This document shows positions 29,101-42,500 of a DNA stretch of 64,000 nucleotides, in pieces. Made by a program: the position numbers and the translations under genes. The stretch spans positions 186,001 to 250,000 of the forward strand of contig BRXU01000036.1 of assembly GCA_030267565.1 (NCBI GenBank), in the 5' to 3' direction. Each line of letters opens with the position of its first letter. Position 1 is the first letter of the stretch. A model generated the notes under the pieces. The model ran no database searches. It saw only the letters and a program-made list of their open reading frames with translations, and was not told where the DNA came from. Origin of the DNA: Pleodorina starrii. Taxonomy: Eukaryota > Chlorophyta > Chlorophyceae > Chlamydomonadales > Volvocaceae.

Positions 29101-30617
29101 GTCAATCTCATCGTGCCACCCCAGCAAACGCGAGAAGGCGGGGGCCCGCTTGGCTCACTAGCGAGCCCCGTCTCAATCACGGAGCGTAAGGCACCAAATC
29201 GCTCCGCACAAACTCACTGTTGTGTGGACGCATCAGCGAAAGCCACCGCTACGTCCAACTCCTCGCTCTCCACACGGCCAATACCTCTCTCGCTCAGACC
29301 TCTTACCGGAAATGTCGCTCTTCAAAGGCCGTCAGAACCATGGACAATCGCCGTACAACAAAACTGCCGTAGTATGCGCCGTACCACCAGACTGCCACCC
29401 TCTCCTCACCGCTCACATTGTTCAAAATCGACTCCGCTCAATCCAGATTTGCCAACTTACTCAGAACTCCATTCGCATCTCCACTCGCACACACGCCTCC
29501 GCTGAATATACATGTCACGAAAAAAACCGTGACCGCTCTGCGCTCAACGCCTTTCCTCTCCTCTCCAAAACGCTCTCCTCTCCTCTCCACTCTCTTTACT
29601 CACACAGCAACGACCTCTCGCACTTTCCCAGCAACGACCTGCTTCTCTCGAAAACATCGCTCATAATGAAGGTCAGGAACACACCTCGACTCTTGTCGGG
29701 TCAGCAACGGGTCGACCCAGCGTGACATGTCCGGCGCCGACATACATACGCTACGAGAACAGAGCAGCCAGTTTGGAGGCTACCCTACCTGATAAGTTAC
29801 TCTCATGTTAACTGCCGCTGCTGCACCGCCATCGCCGGTGCCATCGCCGCACGACAAACCCAGACCATCGAGGGCCCGGTCCGGCCGCACGACAATGGCC
29901 GATGGCGAAAACCTTTCGCCTCGCCGGTCGCAGTGCAGAATAAGGACACGTCAAGTGTAACATCGACGACATGACCTTGGCCCGGTCTGTAGGCCGGCGC
30001 AGGTCGGCCGCCAAAGAATTAAACGCACACCAGCAACCAAATTGCAGCCGCGGGGCATGCGTAGGCAGGTGCAACGGAGGGCGGCCGGCAACCAGATCCG
30101 ACATGGGGCGAGGCGATGCTGGAGGCGGCGGACTGCCAACAGCAGAAAGCCTGCCGGCCACATTCCTCCGCCCGCGCGCAACGTCGCTCCATGCAGGCAT
30201 CCCCGCAGGTCCTCGCTTCACACAGACGGCGAACCTCCCGACCCGCTCGCGCCGCCGCGCAGCCAACTTCCTAATTGCACAAGCCGCCCACCAACCAAGG
30301 ACGATATGAGCTACCAAAGAAATGGAGAACTTGCCAAGCAAAACGTCGAGGGCGTTGTGCCCGCATCAAACGACTTAAAACCGAACAACCGATGCGTCTG
30401 ACAACGCTGTTCCAAGGCCGATAAAAATTAGGAGTCACTGGATGCATCGAAACGGAACCCCCAGTCAAGGTGTTGTCAGGGGCGCAGCCCATGCGCCGAT
30501 GCGCAATGAAATGGTACGACACGCCGGGCCGCGCACCTGTGCAGACGGCGTGGCCGAGAACAGCAGCGGGCCGCTGCAGCATCCCTTAGTTCAGCAGCAG
30601 CCGGCACGCAATGTCGA
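26135..30617. other. Long gene-poor stretch
   Basis: About 4.5 kb without a recognisable gene. The left part may hold undetected 5' exons of the CBM45 gene, and the right end the ELIP 3' UTR. A (CT)n tract is at 28352-28374. The longest plus-strand frame (28263-29090) is Ser/Pro/Thr-rich, crosses the CT repeat and has no family signature, so I do not call it. From about 28,300 to 29,700 the plus strand is notably C/A-rich. Confidence 0.5.
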
Positions 30618-31909
30618 TTAAATCAAGGGGCTGCCCTTCACGGCCTCAATGATAAGAAGCGAAGCGAAGCCAATCCTGCGAGGCCGGAAGGGCACCATGG
30701 GAGAAAGTCAGCCAACTGTGCATGTCCGTACCCAACATCAGCAGAGACGAACCGAATCACTCGCACCGGCGCAACATGCAAGAGCATACACGAGGGCATC
30801 GCCATGTCAAACAACAGCACACGCAATACGATTTCTACAACACTGTCCATATCGTCGACGTACACCTATGCAGTAGCCTGTATACGAACACTATCCTCAG
30901 CAGCTTGCCTCGCAGCGCAACTTACATGGCGGCACGGCCATTGATAAGCTCGGCTTGCGGGGTGAACGGGCCCAACTTCTCATCTCGCTTGGGCTTGAAG
31001 GCGGTGACGAGGGAGCCGGCGATGAAGAGCACGAAGGCCAGCGCCACGCCGGTGGGCTCCTCCGACCACTGCCGCAGGACGCCCTCACCACTGGCAACCT
31101 CCGCTGCCACGGCGCTCACGAAGCCCAGCATAGCAAGGCGGCCGTTAACAATCTCCGGAGCCGTGCCGCTGAAGGACATCACGTCTGCGCGGGAAAGATT
31201 GCACAAGGAGCGAGGCGAAACAGAACACTGTGAGCGAACAGCAGGGAACAAGGGATCGTGGGCTTGCCTCGCATACGGCAAGTAGAAATACTTAGCTACT
31301 TGTGACATTGGTATCGGTTTGGTCATGTATCACCATCATTGGGAAGTGAGGCAGTTACAGGAATGGTCGGGGCTACGCTCTCGAACCAACCGTCGGCCAT
31401 CTCCCGACGGCGAATACGCCGGAAACGCCTTTGCAAAACATTTCATATGTTAAAAGCGCAAAAGGACAACTCACCCGAAAAAGTCAATTGCGTCGAGGCG
31501 CGCTTGTCGTCGGGAAGGGCAACTGCTGCTGCCGGGCGAGAAAGGCTTCCAGACTGCATAGCGCTTGTCCACTGCATGGGGAAAATTGAACAACAAAGCG
31601 TTAAGGTTAGCAACCGCGTACTCAACGACGCGCTTTCGATTGGGCCCAGGCTCCGCGCAAAGTGTCAGCGCATCGCAATCAAAAGCTGTAACTCAACTTG
31701 TAAGCATGGCGCAGTGCCCTGACGATGCAACGTCTTACCTCCTCAGGCGTGTAGCTCTTGCCACCATAGAAGACAGTGCCGCTGGTCGACGGCTCCGTGC
31801 CATCGTCGGAAGCGGCGACCACGCAAACGCGCTTGGAGGGCTGGCGGACAAGGCGCTTCGCGCAGGAGACGCGCTCGATAGCCGACTGACGAGTAAGCGT
31901 AAAGGCCAT
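30618..31909 (-). CDS. ELIP: Early light-induced protein (three-helix LHC superfamily)
   Basis: Thylakoid chlorophyll-binding photoprotective protein. Exons: 31909-31739, 31571-31475, 31184-30926, 30675-30618; phases agree and give 194 aa. Residues 1 to about 33 form an Arg/Ser-rich chloroplast transit peptide (MAFTLTRQSAIERVSCAKR). Helix I contains the chlorophyll-binding motif EIVNGRLAMLGF (100-111). Helix II is GVALAFVLFIAGSLVTAF. Helix III is AELINGRAAMIGFASLLIIE, split by the last intron inside the Met codon (AT|G). ELIPs are generally induced by high light and stress. A strong TATA element lies 93 bases upstream of the ATG. Reading straight through the last donor would give a false stop right after NGRAAM, which would truncate helix III. 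Confidence 0.95.
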
Positions 31910-32001
31910 GGTGAATTTCGCAAGCGAAGTGAAAAACGTTAGCTTTGTTGAGGACCTGCGGTTGTTTATCAGCTGCTGAACAACAAATGAAATAAAGCTT
32001 A

Positions 32002-32009
32002 TTTATATA
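32002..32009 (-). promoter_or_regulatory. TATA box of the ELIP gene
   Basis: TATATAAA on the minus strand, 93 bases upstream of the ELIP start codon. This spacing allows a 5' UTR of about 60 bases. Confidence 0.7.
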
Positions 32010-33549
32010 ATGAAAGGTCAAAGGCCATTAAATTCTGTAAAGTTTGTGGCGGAGTGGTGTAATGAACTCCCGACCGCACAGTTGGTCGGTACGATTTCGG
32101 GCCCTATATGTGCCAGGCGGGACGTCGTGAGTTGTCTCCAACGACAACTCATCCGTCTCGTCCCATGTGAGCAATCGGGTTTGCGATCAGGTTTGTTCCT
32201 CACTGGCTGGTACGGTGCGTTGCCAGTTGTTCGGGCCCCTTAGGCTTGCTGCTCATGAGCTGGCCCTTGCTAACCAGAGACTCGCAACTGTCAAAATTAC
32301 AGTGTCCAGCTCAGCAGCAAAAGCACATACTGCATGTGAAGATGGCACGCTTAGAACGAGACAGGTTCGACGACAGGGTTGGCTTTTCACAATAATATGG
32401 CGAAAAGAGCAACATTTGTTGCAACCTCTGCGAACTGTCTGTTGGATTGTGCATGTCATCTTAACGCTATGGACGTGGCGCGCACTCTCGAAGGGGAAGA
32501 CTGCAGCCGTCCCACTCAACCAAGCCCACATGTACTGGGGCAGGCGCATCAGCAAATTATTAACAGCGAAAGTCTTAGAGGGGGGAGCACCAGGGGCCGC
32601 CATGGCCGTCCGGAGGGCGGTTTCTGATTATTGGAGCAGGCTTCACGGCGTTGGGGGCTTGGGGCCTTCGGGGTGCCCCACCATGGCTTGGATACCGTGG
32701 AGCCCCGCCATTCCTAGCTCTGGCCTGGCCACCCGCACTTATGTGCGTGTCATTAACAATACATACCCCATCCCGGGCGCACGCAGGGCGGCCGACGATC
32801 GGGCGACAGTTGCAGCGTTTTTTCGGTTCCTGTCAGGTTCTCAGCGCATTGCGTGTTGTGGAGTGCAGGAGAGACAGCTGACATTAATCTGATGCATCCC
32901 TCTGGGTCGGGCTTCCGAATGCAGCATTACATGCGATACCTGTACGGGCTGTACCCGGTCAGACGGGACGCAGTAAACTCAGCTCCCCCCAGTACTCTTA
33001 AGATCTCTAGATTCTCTACCGTAGGCCATCGATAAAACCCGACCGTCAATGGTTGGCGGCCTTTCTGGCTGTTGCCTACGTCTGAACCACGCAGCACCAC
33101 CAACCAACAAGCGACGAGCTCCTGCAAGTTCCACTCGGTCCTCACAGGGTTCAAAGAGGCACCCGTTACAGTTCCAAGCAACGCCCGGGCGCAAAATCCA
33201 CTCGCTCCGTCCCTCCAACGTGCACCAAACCAAGTAACACACGAATGGCTATTGAAACTCGCTGCTGCAAGGCGTCACCTCAACATCCCTGCGCCAACCT
33301 CAACCATGCCAATGAGGGAAGGAAAACTGCCCCGGCCGTCTGCCGCTCCTGCGACCAAGGATCACAACCTGGTGCTCTCTCGTCCCCGCTCTCCGCTCCC
33401 AACACCAGCATTGTGTACGATACCATAACCGCGCAGATCAGCCCCAGACCAACATATAATATTGACACAAACGCAATATCACGCCAACCCCAACCCGTAA
33501 CCGACCCATCCCTCCATCCCAATCTGACCGGCCGCTAGGTGGTGGCACC
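32010..33549. other. ELIP upstream region and METH 3' flank
   Basis: No further gene recognised. The left side should contain ELIP upstream elements and the right side the 3' UTR of the methionine synthase gene. Confidence 0.5.
33166..33170 (-). terminator. Candidate TGTAA poly(A) signal, METH
   Basis: TGTAA on the minus strand, about 380 bases after the methionine synthase stop codon. Another lies at about 32926-32930. Confidence 0.4.
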
Positions 33550-36500
33550 TCACGGCTCGTAGCTGAGCATGGGCGCCAGCCAGCGCTCCACCTCATTGAC
33601 GTCCATGTTCTTCCGCACGGCATAATCCTCCACCTGCTCGCGCGTGATCTTGCCGACGGCGAAGTATGACGAGCAGCGCCCGCCAAAGTAGAGGCCGCTG
33701 ACACTGGCCGCCGGCCACATGGCCAGCGACTCCGTGAGCTTGATGTCGGTGGCGGCCTCCGCGTCCAGCAGGCGCCACATGGCGTTCTTCTCAGTGTGGT
33801 CCGGCTGGGAAGGGTATCCCGGCGCGGGGCGGATGCCCTGCGCAAATTGGAATGGCACAACGGGCGGGAGAACGGCACACCAAGCGCGGGGTTGATGGGG
33901 ATGAGATTCCGGTGGGCGACGCTAACACCGGCGGCTGAGGCCTGCGGCTGCGGCTTGCCGGCGGGCCTTCCTTCGGTGAATGTAAAAGCCGCCCTACAAG
34001 TACGCGTCGGCGGGCAGCAGGTGACGGGTCCGCTCGCATGACGAAAGCCAACACCACGCACGGCGCGGAAGGGCACAGGGCGCCACGCCGCGGAGCAGAA
34101 GGATCCCCCGGGCCCGGACCCCGCCCCCGGCGCGCGCGCTCCGCCATGCGCACGCACCTGGTACTTGACCTTGAGCATGTCGTCCACGCTCAGCTGCTCG
34201 TCCGCTGCATAGCCCCAGTACTCCCGGCGCACCAGCTCGTGCAGCCGCTCAGCCAGCGCCTCCGCCAGGCGGTCCGCCAGCGCCTCGGCCATGATGTAGC
34301 TGTAGTCGTCGCCGGCGGCTTTGAAGCCAGCGATGACCTCCTCCAGGCCGTGGCCTGCACGACCACGTTTTCCCGGCAGCGGGCGCAGAGGGGTTGGGTC
34401 AGGTTGGGGCTATCGTGGATTTGGAAATAGTGAGGCGCTCATGGAACACCGGTCTGTCCTCACTACGGCGGCACCGAGCCAGTTACGTAGCGATTGGCCA
34501 TCCCAGTTGCGGGATGGCGTCGCCAGCGACGCAAAGCGTGTGGGCCAATTAGCAGTTTAGCACCTGGCGGACATTTCCATCCCCCCCGTTTACTGCGGGC
34601 CGGGCCGGGCCGGGTTCCTCACCAGCGGAGCAGGCAAACATGCCCACGTAGTCCTCCACGCCGCTGCCCTTTGGCGCTACGAAATCCGAGATACAGAAGT
34701 ACGGCTCCACGCCGTCCTTCTCCGCCTGCTGGCGCAGCCCCGCCATCCGGGCCGCGACGGTGCTACGCGACTCGTCCGTGTAGACCTCCACATCGTCGCC
34801 CACGGCGGCGGCCGGGTACAGCCCCAAAACGGCCTTGAGCGTCACGCGCTTGTTCTTCACGAAGTCATTCAGCATCACCTGCGGCAGGCCCGGCCGGGCC
34901 GGGGGGAACCCGGCAGCAAGAGCTTTAGCAGGGAATCGGTGGGACGACCGGTGCATCACTGCTCGCGAGCGCGCAATGCAGTACACTCGCCAGTGGAAGG
35001 AAACCTGTGATGTACCGTATGACTTCACGCAGCCCCAGGTCAAAAGGCGAAAAAACCCTGTAACAACTCTGCGCGCCTCCCTCCCTGCTAGCATCACCGG
35101 CAGGGACTCCCGTGCAACTGGAGGCATCACCAACAGGTCTGAAACGGCGGGAGGGCCGGGCAACTCGCGCTCGCCAGACCCGAGAAAGCAGCCAATGAGG
35201 GTGTGACCGCAATGTCATATGCCCGCGGGCGCAACGGCATTCCAGCACCCCGCACCTGGGCCTCTTCGAACAGCTTCTTGGCTTCCGCGCCGACGGTGGC
35301 GTCGTTGAAGATGCGCGGGAAGCCACGGTTGGGGTAGCGGCCCCGCAGCTGCCACACCTGCGAGTCGACATGGCAGTTGCGACCCAGAAGGGCCGCCATT
35401 CAAAGTTACTGCTTGGCGTGAGACCAAGAGCTGTCGTGCTGCTCGGCGCGCCCATAGCGCGGCAGTTTCACGTATTCGGTAGTAGATAAATCCGCCCGGT
35501 AGCCACATAGGGGGGCGCTGGCAGCGGGATGAGGGACCAACAGGACTGCCCTAGCCCTCGACAAGGACGCAGTACCACCCTGTGCGCGGCTGTGCGATGT
35601 TCTGCAACATGGGTTAAGCCGCCTATTCCACGACTACAGCAGCCTTAATGGAAGCGTGGAAGTCGACACCCAAAGCGCACCTGGAAAAAGGGGTTCCAGT
35701 CGATGTACGGCAGCACGTCCTCGATCGGGAAGTCCGAGAACACCGTGTTTCCGAGAACCTGTGAAGGGTCGATGGAACGAACGGGGCCATTCGTTTGATC
35801 GAGGGTGCTCTAGCCCACGGAGCGTTCGCAATAATCTAGTCCGGTGCGCGGCCCCCGCGCCCACCAACACCACTCGGCATCTGAAGCCCTCCCAGCCAAT
35901 CCAGGTCCTGCAGGCCTACCCTGGGCTTGACGGGCCGGTTGGCCTCGTCCTTCCAGTCCACCGCGAAGGCCCGCTTGCGCGCCTCCGCCAGACTGAGGTA
36001 CTTGCGGTCCTCCAGCGAGGCGTAAAACTCATCACGCAGATCCGCATACTGCTCAGCCACCTCGGAGATGAACTCCTGCGGGTCCGGCCGGGTGCAGCGG
36101 CGACGAATGGCGCCAACAACGACACTCAACAGCAGTTTCAACTCGGCAGAACGTGAAAGCTGCCACGGGGTGCGGGAAGCAAGGCACACGCTATCGCTGA
36201 GACTGTCCTCACAGAACCGCGGCGCCAAATACCAACAGGTCTCATCCCGCGCGCCCCGAGGCCCATTTTATCCGCACGCTGCGCCAGTGTGCTCTCTCTT
36301 CTCTGCAAATTCCACACCATGGCGGCACTGCTCGGCCGCACGCCGCTCTTCCAATCCGGCCCAGCGCAACCTTGCCCGCACCTGGCGCTGCGTCAGGTTC
36401 TTGTCCACGAACGCCTGGCAGACTGGCACGCTGCGCGACGCGTCCAGCACGTGCACCACGGGGCCGCTGTACGCGGGCGCAATCTTGACGGCGGTGTGCA

Positions 36501-39500
36501 TCTTGGACGTGGTCGCGCCGCCAATAAGCAACGGCGTCTGGAAGAAAGGTTCGAGGAAAATGCGGAATACCCATAAGCAGGAGAAGGAAACAGGATCAGG
36601 GTCAAAACAGGAAGCAGAAGGACAAGAGCTGATGTCTCTGCGGATTGTCAACGTCACACGTCCTTCCGTTTGCACGACCACGGGGCCAACCATGCACTCG
36701 ACTATGCACGAGTGCCCCTCCGATGTTGCTAAAGGAGTAGACAGCGGGCTGCAGCCCAAATATGCAAGCCTTGAACAAAGCAGGGCTATGTGGGTTGGGT
36801 GGCTGCGAGAGGGGACCCCCCCCACCTTCATGCCGCGCTCCTCCATCTTCTTGGCCACCGTCACCATCTCGTCCAGCGACGGCGTGATGAGGCCGGACAG
36901 GCCAATGATGTCCGCCTTGTGCTTCACCGCTGCGTCAAGGATGGTGTCCCACGGCGTCATGACGCCCAGGTCAATCACCTGCACACAGAGCAGGCGGTGA
37001 TGGGGTACTCGGCACGATCAGCGGCACCATTGCACCATTGCCTACTTGCGACGCAGTTGCTGCTTCTGCGGCTTCGGCTGCTACGTCACGCGAGCGGAAC
37101 CTCGAGCATGCGCACAGGGTCCGCTGCGTGCCAGGCCTCGCCGTCACGCGAACGACCAAACGTGCAAAATGGCTAATGTCACCTTATGCATCGAACTGAC
37201 ACGCTCATCAGTATGTACAGAGGTGCGAGTGAGGTTAGCGCGGCCAACGGAAAGCAACACCCCGAGCGGCTGTCTGGCCCGCAGTCTGCCTATGCGCCCA
37301 AACCGCGCAGAGGCAGGCATGGGCAGATGCACGCGCGGCCATGAAAGCAAAATACATGTGGGCCCCGGCTTCGCAGCCGCCGGTCGCACCTTGAAGTTGT
37401 TGCAGCCCAGTACCACCGCCACGATGTTTTTGCCAATGTCGTGCACGTCGCCCTTGACAGTCGCCAGCACAAACACGCCCGCGTTCGAGTCCTCGCCGAC
37501 GATGCCGCTCAGCCGCTTCTCCTCCTCGATGAAGGGCACTAGGTGCGCCACCGCTTTCTTCATCACGCGGGCAGACTTAATCACCTGCGCACTCGCAGGT
37601 GGCAGCGGGCGGCAGCGGGCGGCAGATGCATTGCGTTCCCAAGATGCGCGAAACCCAAATGGGAAGGCATGGGCCAACGTGCGCGCTGCAGCCAACTGGC
37701 TCAGCGCGAGGCATTGGGCACCTAAAGCCCGTCTGATCGCCGTGAGGCGCCGGTCCTACCCTAGCACTCGCTTACGACGTCGTTCAGGTGAAACAGCTGG
37801 TCAGGCCAGGGCTTTGCTAAAAAAACGCCAATGCGACGACTTGAAGGGGCCCCAGACGTGGGAGAAAGCTTTATTACGCCAAATGCCAGCTCATGCAGCA
37901 CAGCGACAGTCGAAAGCAGGACGCAATCCGCCTTCATTTGAAAAACGCCCCGATCACTGCATCCCAAATGCCCCCGCAGCTCTCCAACCTCACCTGCGGC
38001 AGGAACATCTTGCCCGCGCCGAAGAGGTCGCCGACGACATTCATGCCGTCCATCAGCGGCCCCTCAATGACATGTAGCGGTTTCACGTACCTGCGGGCCG
38101 AGCAATGCGCACGCATTACGGGTCTGGTCAAGCCCAGCGGCAGAGGTTCACAAATCCTGAAGTTCGCTCTGTTGAAAGGTCGCAATTGTCAATGGCACCC
38201 TTGCTTTAATGAACATCTGCCCCACCCCCGCAGGTTTTGAAACCGTACCTGCCGCACGTACGCGCCTCCTCCGTGTCCACCACCGCGAACTCGTCAATGC
38301 CCTTCACCAGCGCATACTCGATGCGCTTCTCCACCGGCAGGTCGCGCCACGACTCCTCCTTCTTGGCGCCGGGGCCCGCCGCGCCCTGCACAGCGCCCTT
38401 CTTCACCACAGCGGTAGGCTTGCACTTGGGCTCCAGGATCGCAGCGAACTCCAGCATGCGCTCCGTAGCGTTCTCGCACCTGGGAACCGAGTTGCAGCCA
38501 CGAGTGCGCATTGTAACAGAGGGCGCAGGGCAAAGATTTGCGTCAACTCGAAGGCGTTTCAGTTCTGCACCACGACGGCTATTGTGCTCTGCAGTCCAGC
38601 CAAGCATGACATGAGAGACGACCTAAACGGTAGCAACTTCCGGGGTGACGGCCCCGCCCCACGAGCGCCTCAAATCAATGAAAAGTCGTGCGTCTGCATA
38701 TACCCTTAAATAAGTCAACCTTCACACGCGCGCACTCATTTGCCAAGCAGCATTACCTGTTGAGCAGCACATCCTCCACATACTCCAGCAGCTCCTTGTC
38801 AATCTTGCTGTACTCGTCCTCCTTCACCTGGGCGGCGTTGACGATGCCCATGTCCATGCCTGCAGCGCACGCGTGGTACAGGAAGGCGCTGTGGAAGGCG
38901 CGACGCACGGCCTCGTTGCCGCGGAAGCTGAAGGCGATGTTGCTGACGCCGCCGCTTATCTTGGCGCCCGGGCACAGGCGCTTGATCTCGCGCGTGGCGC
39001 GGATAAAGTCAACGGCGTAGTTGTTGTGCTCCGGCAGGCCCGTGCCAATGGTGAGAATGTTGGGGTCGAAGATGATGTCATTCGGGTTGAAGCCCACGCG
39101 CTCGACCAGGATCTTGTAGGCGCGGCAGCAGATCCGGATCTTATCCGTGTAGCCCGCCGCCTGGCCCTGCTCGTCGAACGCCATGACCACCACCGCGGCA
39201 CCGTGCCGCTTGACGATCTCCGCCTGCCGGCAGAACGCATCCTCGCCCTCCTTCAGGCTGATGCTGTTGACGATGCACTTGCCCTGGCTACACTTGAGGC
39301 CCGCCTCCACAATGTGGAACTTGCTGCTGTCAATCATGAACGGCACGCGGCTGATTTCCGGGTCGCTGACCAGCAGGTTGACGAAACGGGTCATGGCAGC
39401 CACGCCCTCGATCAGTCCGTCGTCCATGTTGATGTCCAGCACGTCCGCACCCTGCTGAATCTGCTGAAGAGCAATCGACACCGCCTTCTCATAGTCGTTG

Positions 39501-42500
39501 TTGATGATCGCCTTCTTGAAGAGGATGCTGCCCGCCACGTTGCAGCGCTCGCCAATGTTGAGGAAGGTGCGGCGCATGTTGGCGGCGTCGGGCTTGTAGT
39601 TCAGCGGCTCCAGGCCACTGATGCGCATCAGCGGCTCCACCGTCGGCGGCTTGCGCGGCGGGTAGGCGGACGCCATGGCCTTGATGGCGGCGATGTGCTC
39701 CGGGCCCGTGCCGCAGCAGCCGCCGATGGCATTGACCAGCCCAGCCTCGCAGAACGGCCGGATCTCCTCCGCCATCTCCTCGCCCTTCTGGTCGTAGCCG
39801 CCCATCGCGTTGGGCAGGCCGGCGTTGGGGTAGCACAGCACGTAGCAGTCCGCGCAGGCGCTCAGGTTGGCGATGTACTTGAGCATGTCGGAGGCACCCA
39901 GAGCGCAGTTGAGGCCGACCGCCATGGGCTTGGCGTGGCTGATGCTGTTCCAGAACGCCTCGTTGGTCTGGCCGCTCAGCGTGCGGCCGCTGTTGTCCAC
40001 AATGGTGCCGCTGATGAAGACTGGGATACGCACGCCACGGTCGGTGAAGAACTTCTCCAGCGCAAACACAGCCGCCTTGGCGTTCAGCGTGTCGAAAATG
40101 GTCTCCACCAGGAACAGGTCCACGCCGCCCTCGTACAGCGCCTCGATCTGCTTGTAGTACGCGTCAACCACCTCGTCGTACGTGATGCCGCGGAAAGCGG
40201 GGTTCTCCACACTGGGGGACACGCTGAGGGTCTTGTTGGTGGGGCCAACGGCGCCCGCCACGAAGCGGGGCCCGCTCTCCGGGTGCGCCGCCAGGAACTC
40301 CTGCACGCACTTCTTGGCGAGCTGGGCCGCCGTGCGGTTGATGAGCGCAACCTCCTCCTGCGGGCGGCAGTGAGGGGACGATGAGGGGAAGGAGAGCACG
40401 GCATACTTGTAGAGCACATCAAGACTTCTAGCCGAAGCAAATGTGCAGCAAAGGCCATTCTAGTGCGACCCACATCAGCATGTAGTCTCATTTGGTTTAA
40501 ACTGATTTCAAGACCGGTTCCGGGATAACGGGTATCGTGATCATGCTTAATGGCAGTCTCACAAGCTTTCTATAACCACAGCAAACCATGTCAAGGCTGG
40601 TTGTACCAGTTTTAACCGCCTTGAGGAGGGGCACGTCCCTTAATTGCATGTTTCCAAGACCCAGGGTACGGTCCTAGTTCCAGCGGCTGTCCCCACACTA
40701 TTAGCGCAAGCCCTGGATCGGCGGCGTACCACCTGGACATGCCGCAACGCTTTCACCATCCACAAGGGTTGTGCTTCATGCGCCCATAATGCCGTCACGC
40801 CCCACCATAGCCCCACCATAGCCCCGCCATAGCCCAGAAACATACACCTACATCGATGGCATGCAGATTTAGGTACACGCCGCAATCTTTGCAGGACAGC
40901 ACCACGGGTAGCCAGATGCTGTCGGCCAGACCATTTCTGATGCTCGGAACCAAACCCTGATCCACACCACACACACCAGACAAACCCAAGCCTCGTTTAT
41001 GCCGAAGCCCCAAGGCCCCAAAACCCTCGCCGAACCCAGTTCCCCAACTCACATCCGCCTGCAGCTCGTAATCCGCCTGGCTGATGCAGGTGCCGTTGAA
41101 GGTGTTGGTTTCGATGATGTCCGCGCCTCCCTCCAGGTACGCCGTGTGGATCTGGGCAATCACATCCGGCCGGGTGATGACCAGCAAGTCGTTGTTGCCC
41201 TTGAGCTCGTGGCTGTGGTTGGCGTACCGCTCGCCGCGGAAGTCCTCCTCCTGCAGCTTGTACTTCTGCACCTGGGTGCCCATGGCGCCGTCAATGAAGA
41301 TGACGCGCTCCCGCATCAGCTTGTCCAGCTGGGCGAACACGGGCGACGCCTTCCGGTCATCCTTCCATGACTGATACGCTGGGACCGGCGGCAGATCGGC
41401 ATCCGGCGCCAGCGGGTCGAAGTCCTTAGGGATGGGGTTCACCCGCGGCGAGATCTTGGGGCCGGCGGGCTGCTGGCTGTTCAGGCGCTGCACGTTGGTG
41501 GGGGAGCTCTTGGGGTCCAGCGTCGCCGCGAACTCCAGCATTCGCTCCGTGGCGTTCTCGCACCTGAACAAACCACAGTTTTGCTATTCAATCGTGCGAA
41601 GTGCGCAGCCACCATTCCATGATCAATGCACACCGCTCCGTGAGCCAGCACAGGCACGATTACAACCCGCTGCCTAGATGTGCCTGCCAGTTCACCACGC
41701 ATTGGCCGGGAGGAATGACATGGCTTTTCGTTGACTCACGCCTTCTATCAAAACACCTCTACACCCGCCCGCTGCAAGATGCCCGCTAAATCCCCAATGC
41801 GCCTATCAATCCCACCTGTTCAGCAGCACATCCTCCACATACTCCAGCAGCTCCTTGTCGAGTTTGCTGTACTCGTCCTCCTTCACCTGGGCGGCGTTGA
41901 CGATGCCCATGTCCATGCCCGCAGCACACGCGTGGTGCAGGAAGGCGCTGTGGAAGGCGCGACGCACGGCCTCGTTGCCGCGGAAGCTGAAGGCGATGTT
42001 GCTGACGCCGCCGCTGATCTTGGCGCCCGGGCACAGACGCTTGATCTCGCGCGTGGCGCGGATAAAGTCGACGGCGTAGTTGTTGTGCTCCGGCAGGCCC
42101 GTGCCAATGGTGAGAATGTTGGGGTCGAAGATGATGTCATTCGGGTTGAAGCCCACGCGCTCGACCAGGATCTTGTAGGCGCGGCAGCAGATCCGGATCT
42201 TGTCCGTGTAGCCCGCCGCCTGGCCCTGCTCGTCGAACGCCATCACCACCACCGCAGCACCGTGGCGCTTGACGATCTCCGCCTGCCGGCAGAACGCATC
42301 CTCGCCCTCCTTCAGGCTGATGCTGTTGACGATGCACTTGCCCTGGCTGCACTTGAGGCCCGCCTCCACAATGTGGAACTTGCTGCTGTCGATCATGAAC
42401 GGCACGCGGCTGATCTCCGGGTCGCTGACCAGCAGGTTGACGAAACGAGTCATGGCAGCCACGCCCTCGATCAGTCCGTCGTCCATGTTGATGTCCAGCA

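Noticed and set aside
38873..40384. Plus-strand open frame of 503 codons, with similar ones of 591 (41731-43506) and 617 codons (45371-47224)
   Set aside because: They are antisense to the three METH pterin exons, resemble each other only because those exons do, and consist of Ala/Val/Leu/Asp/His-rich shadow translation caused by codon bias.
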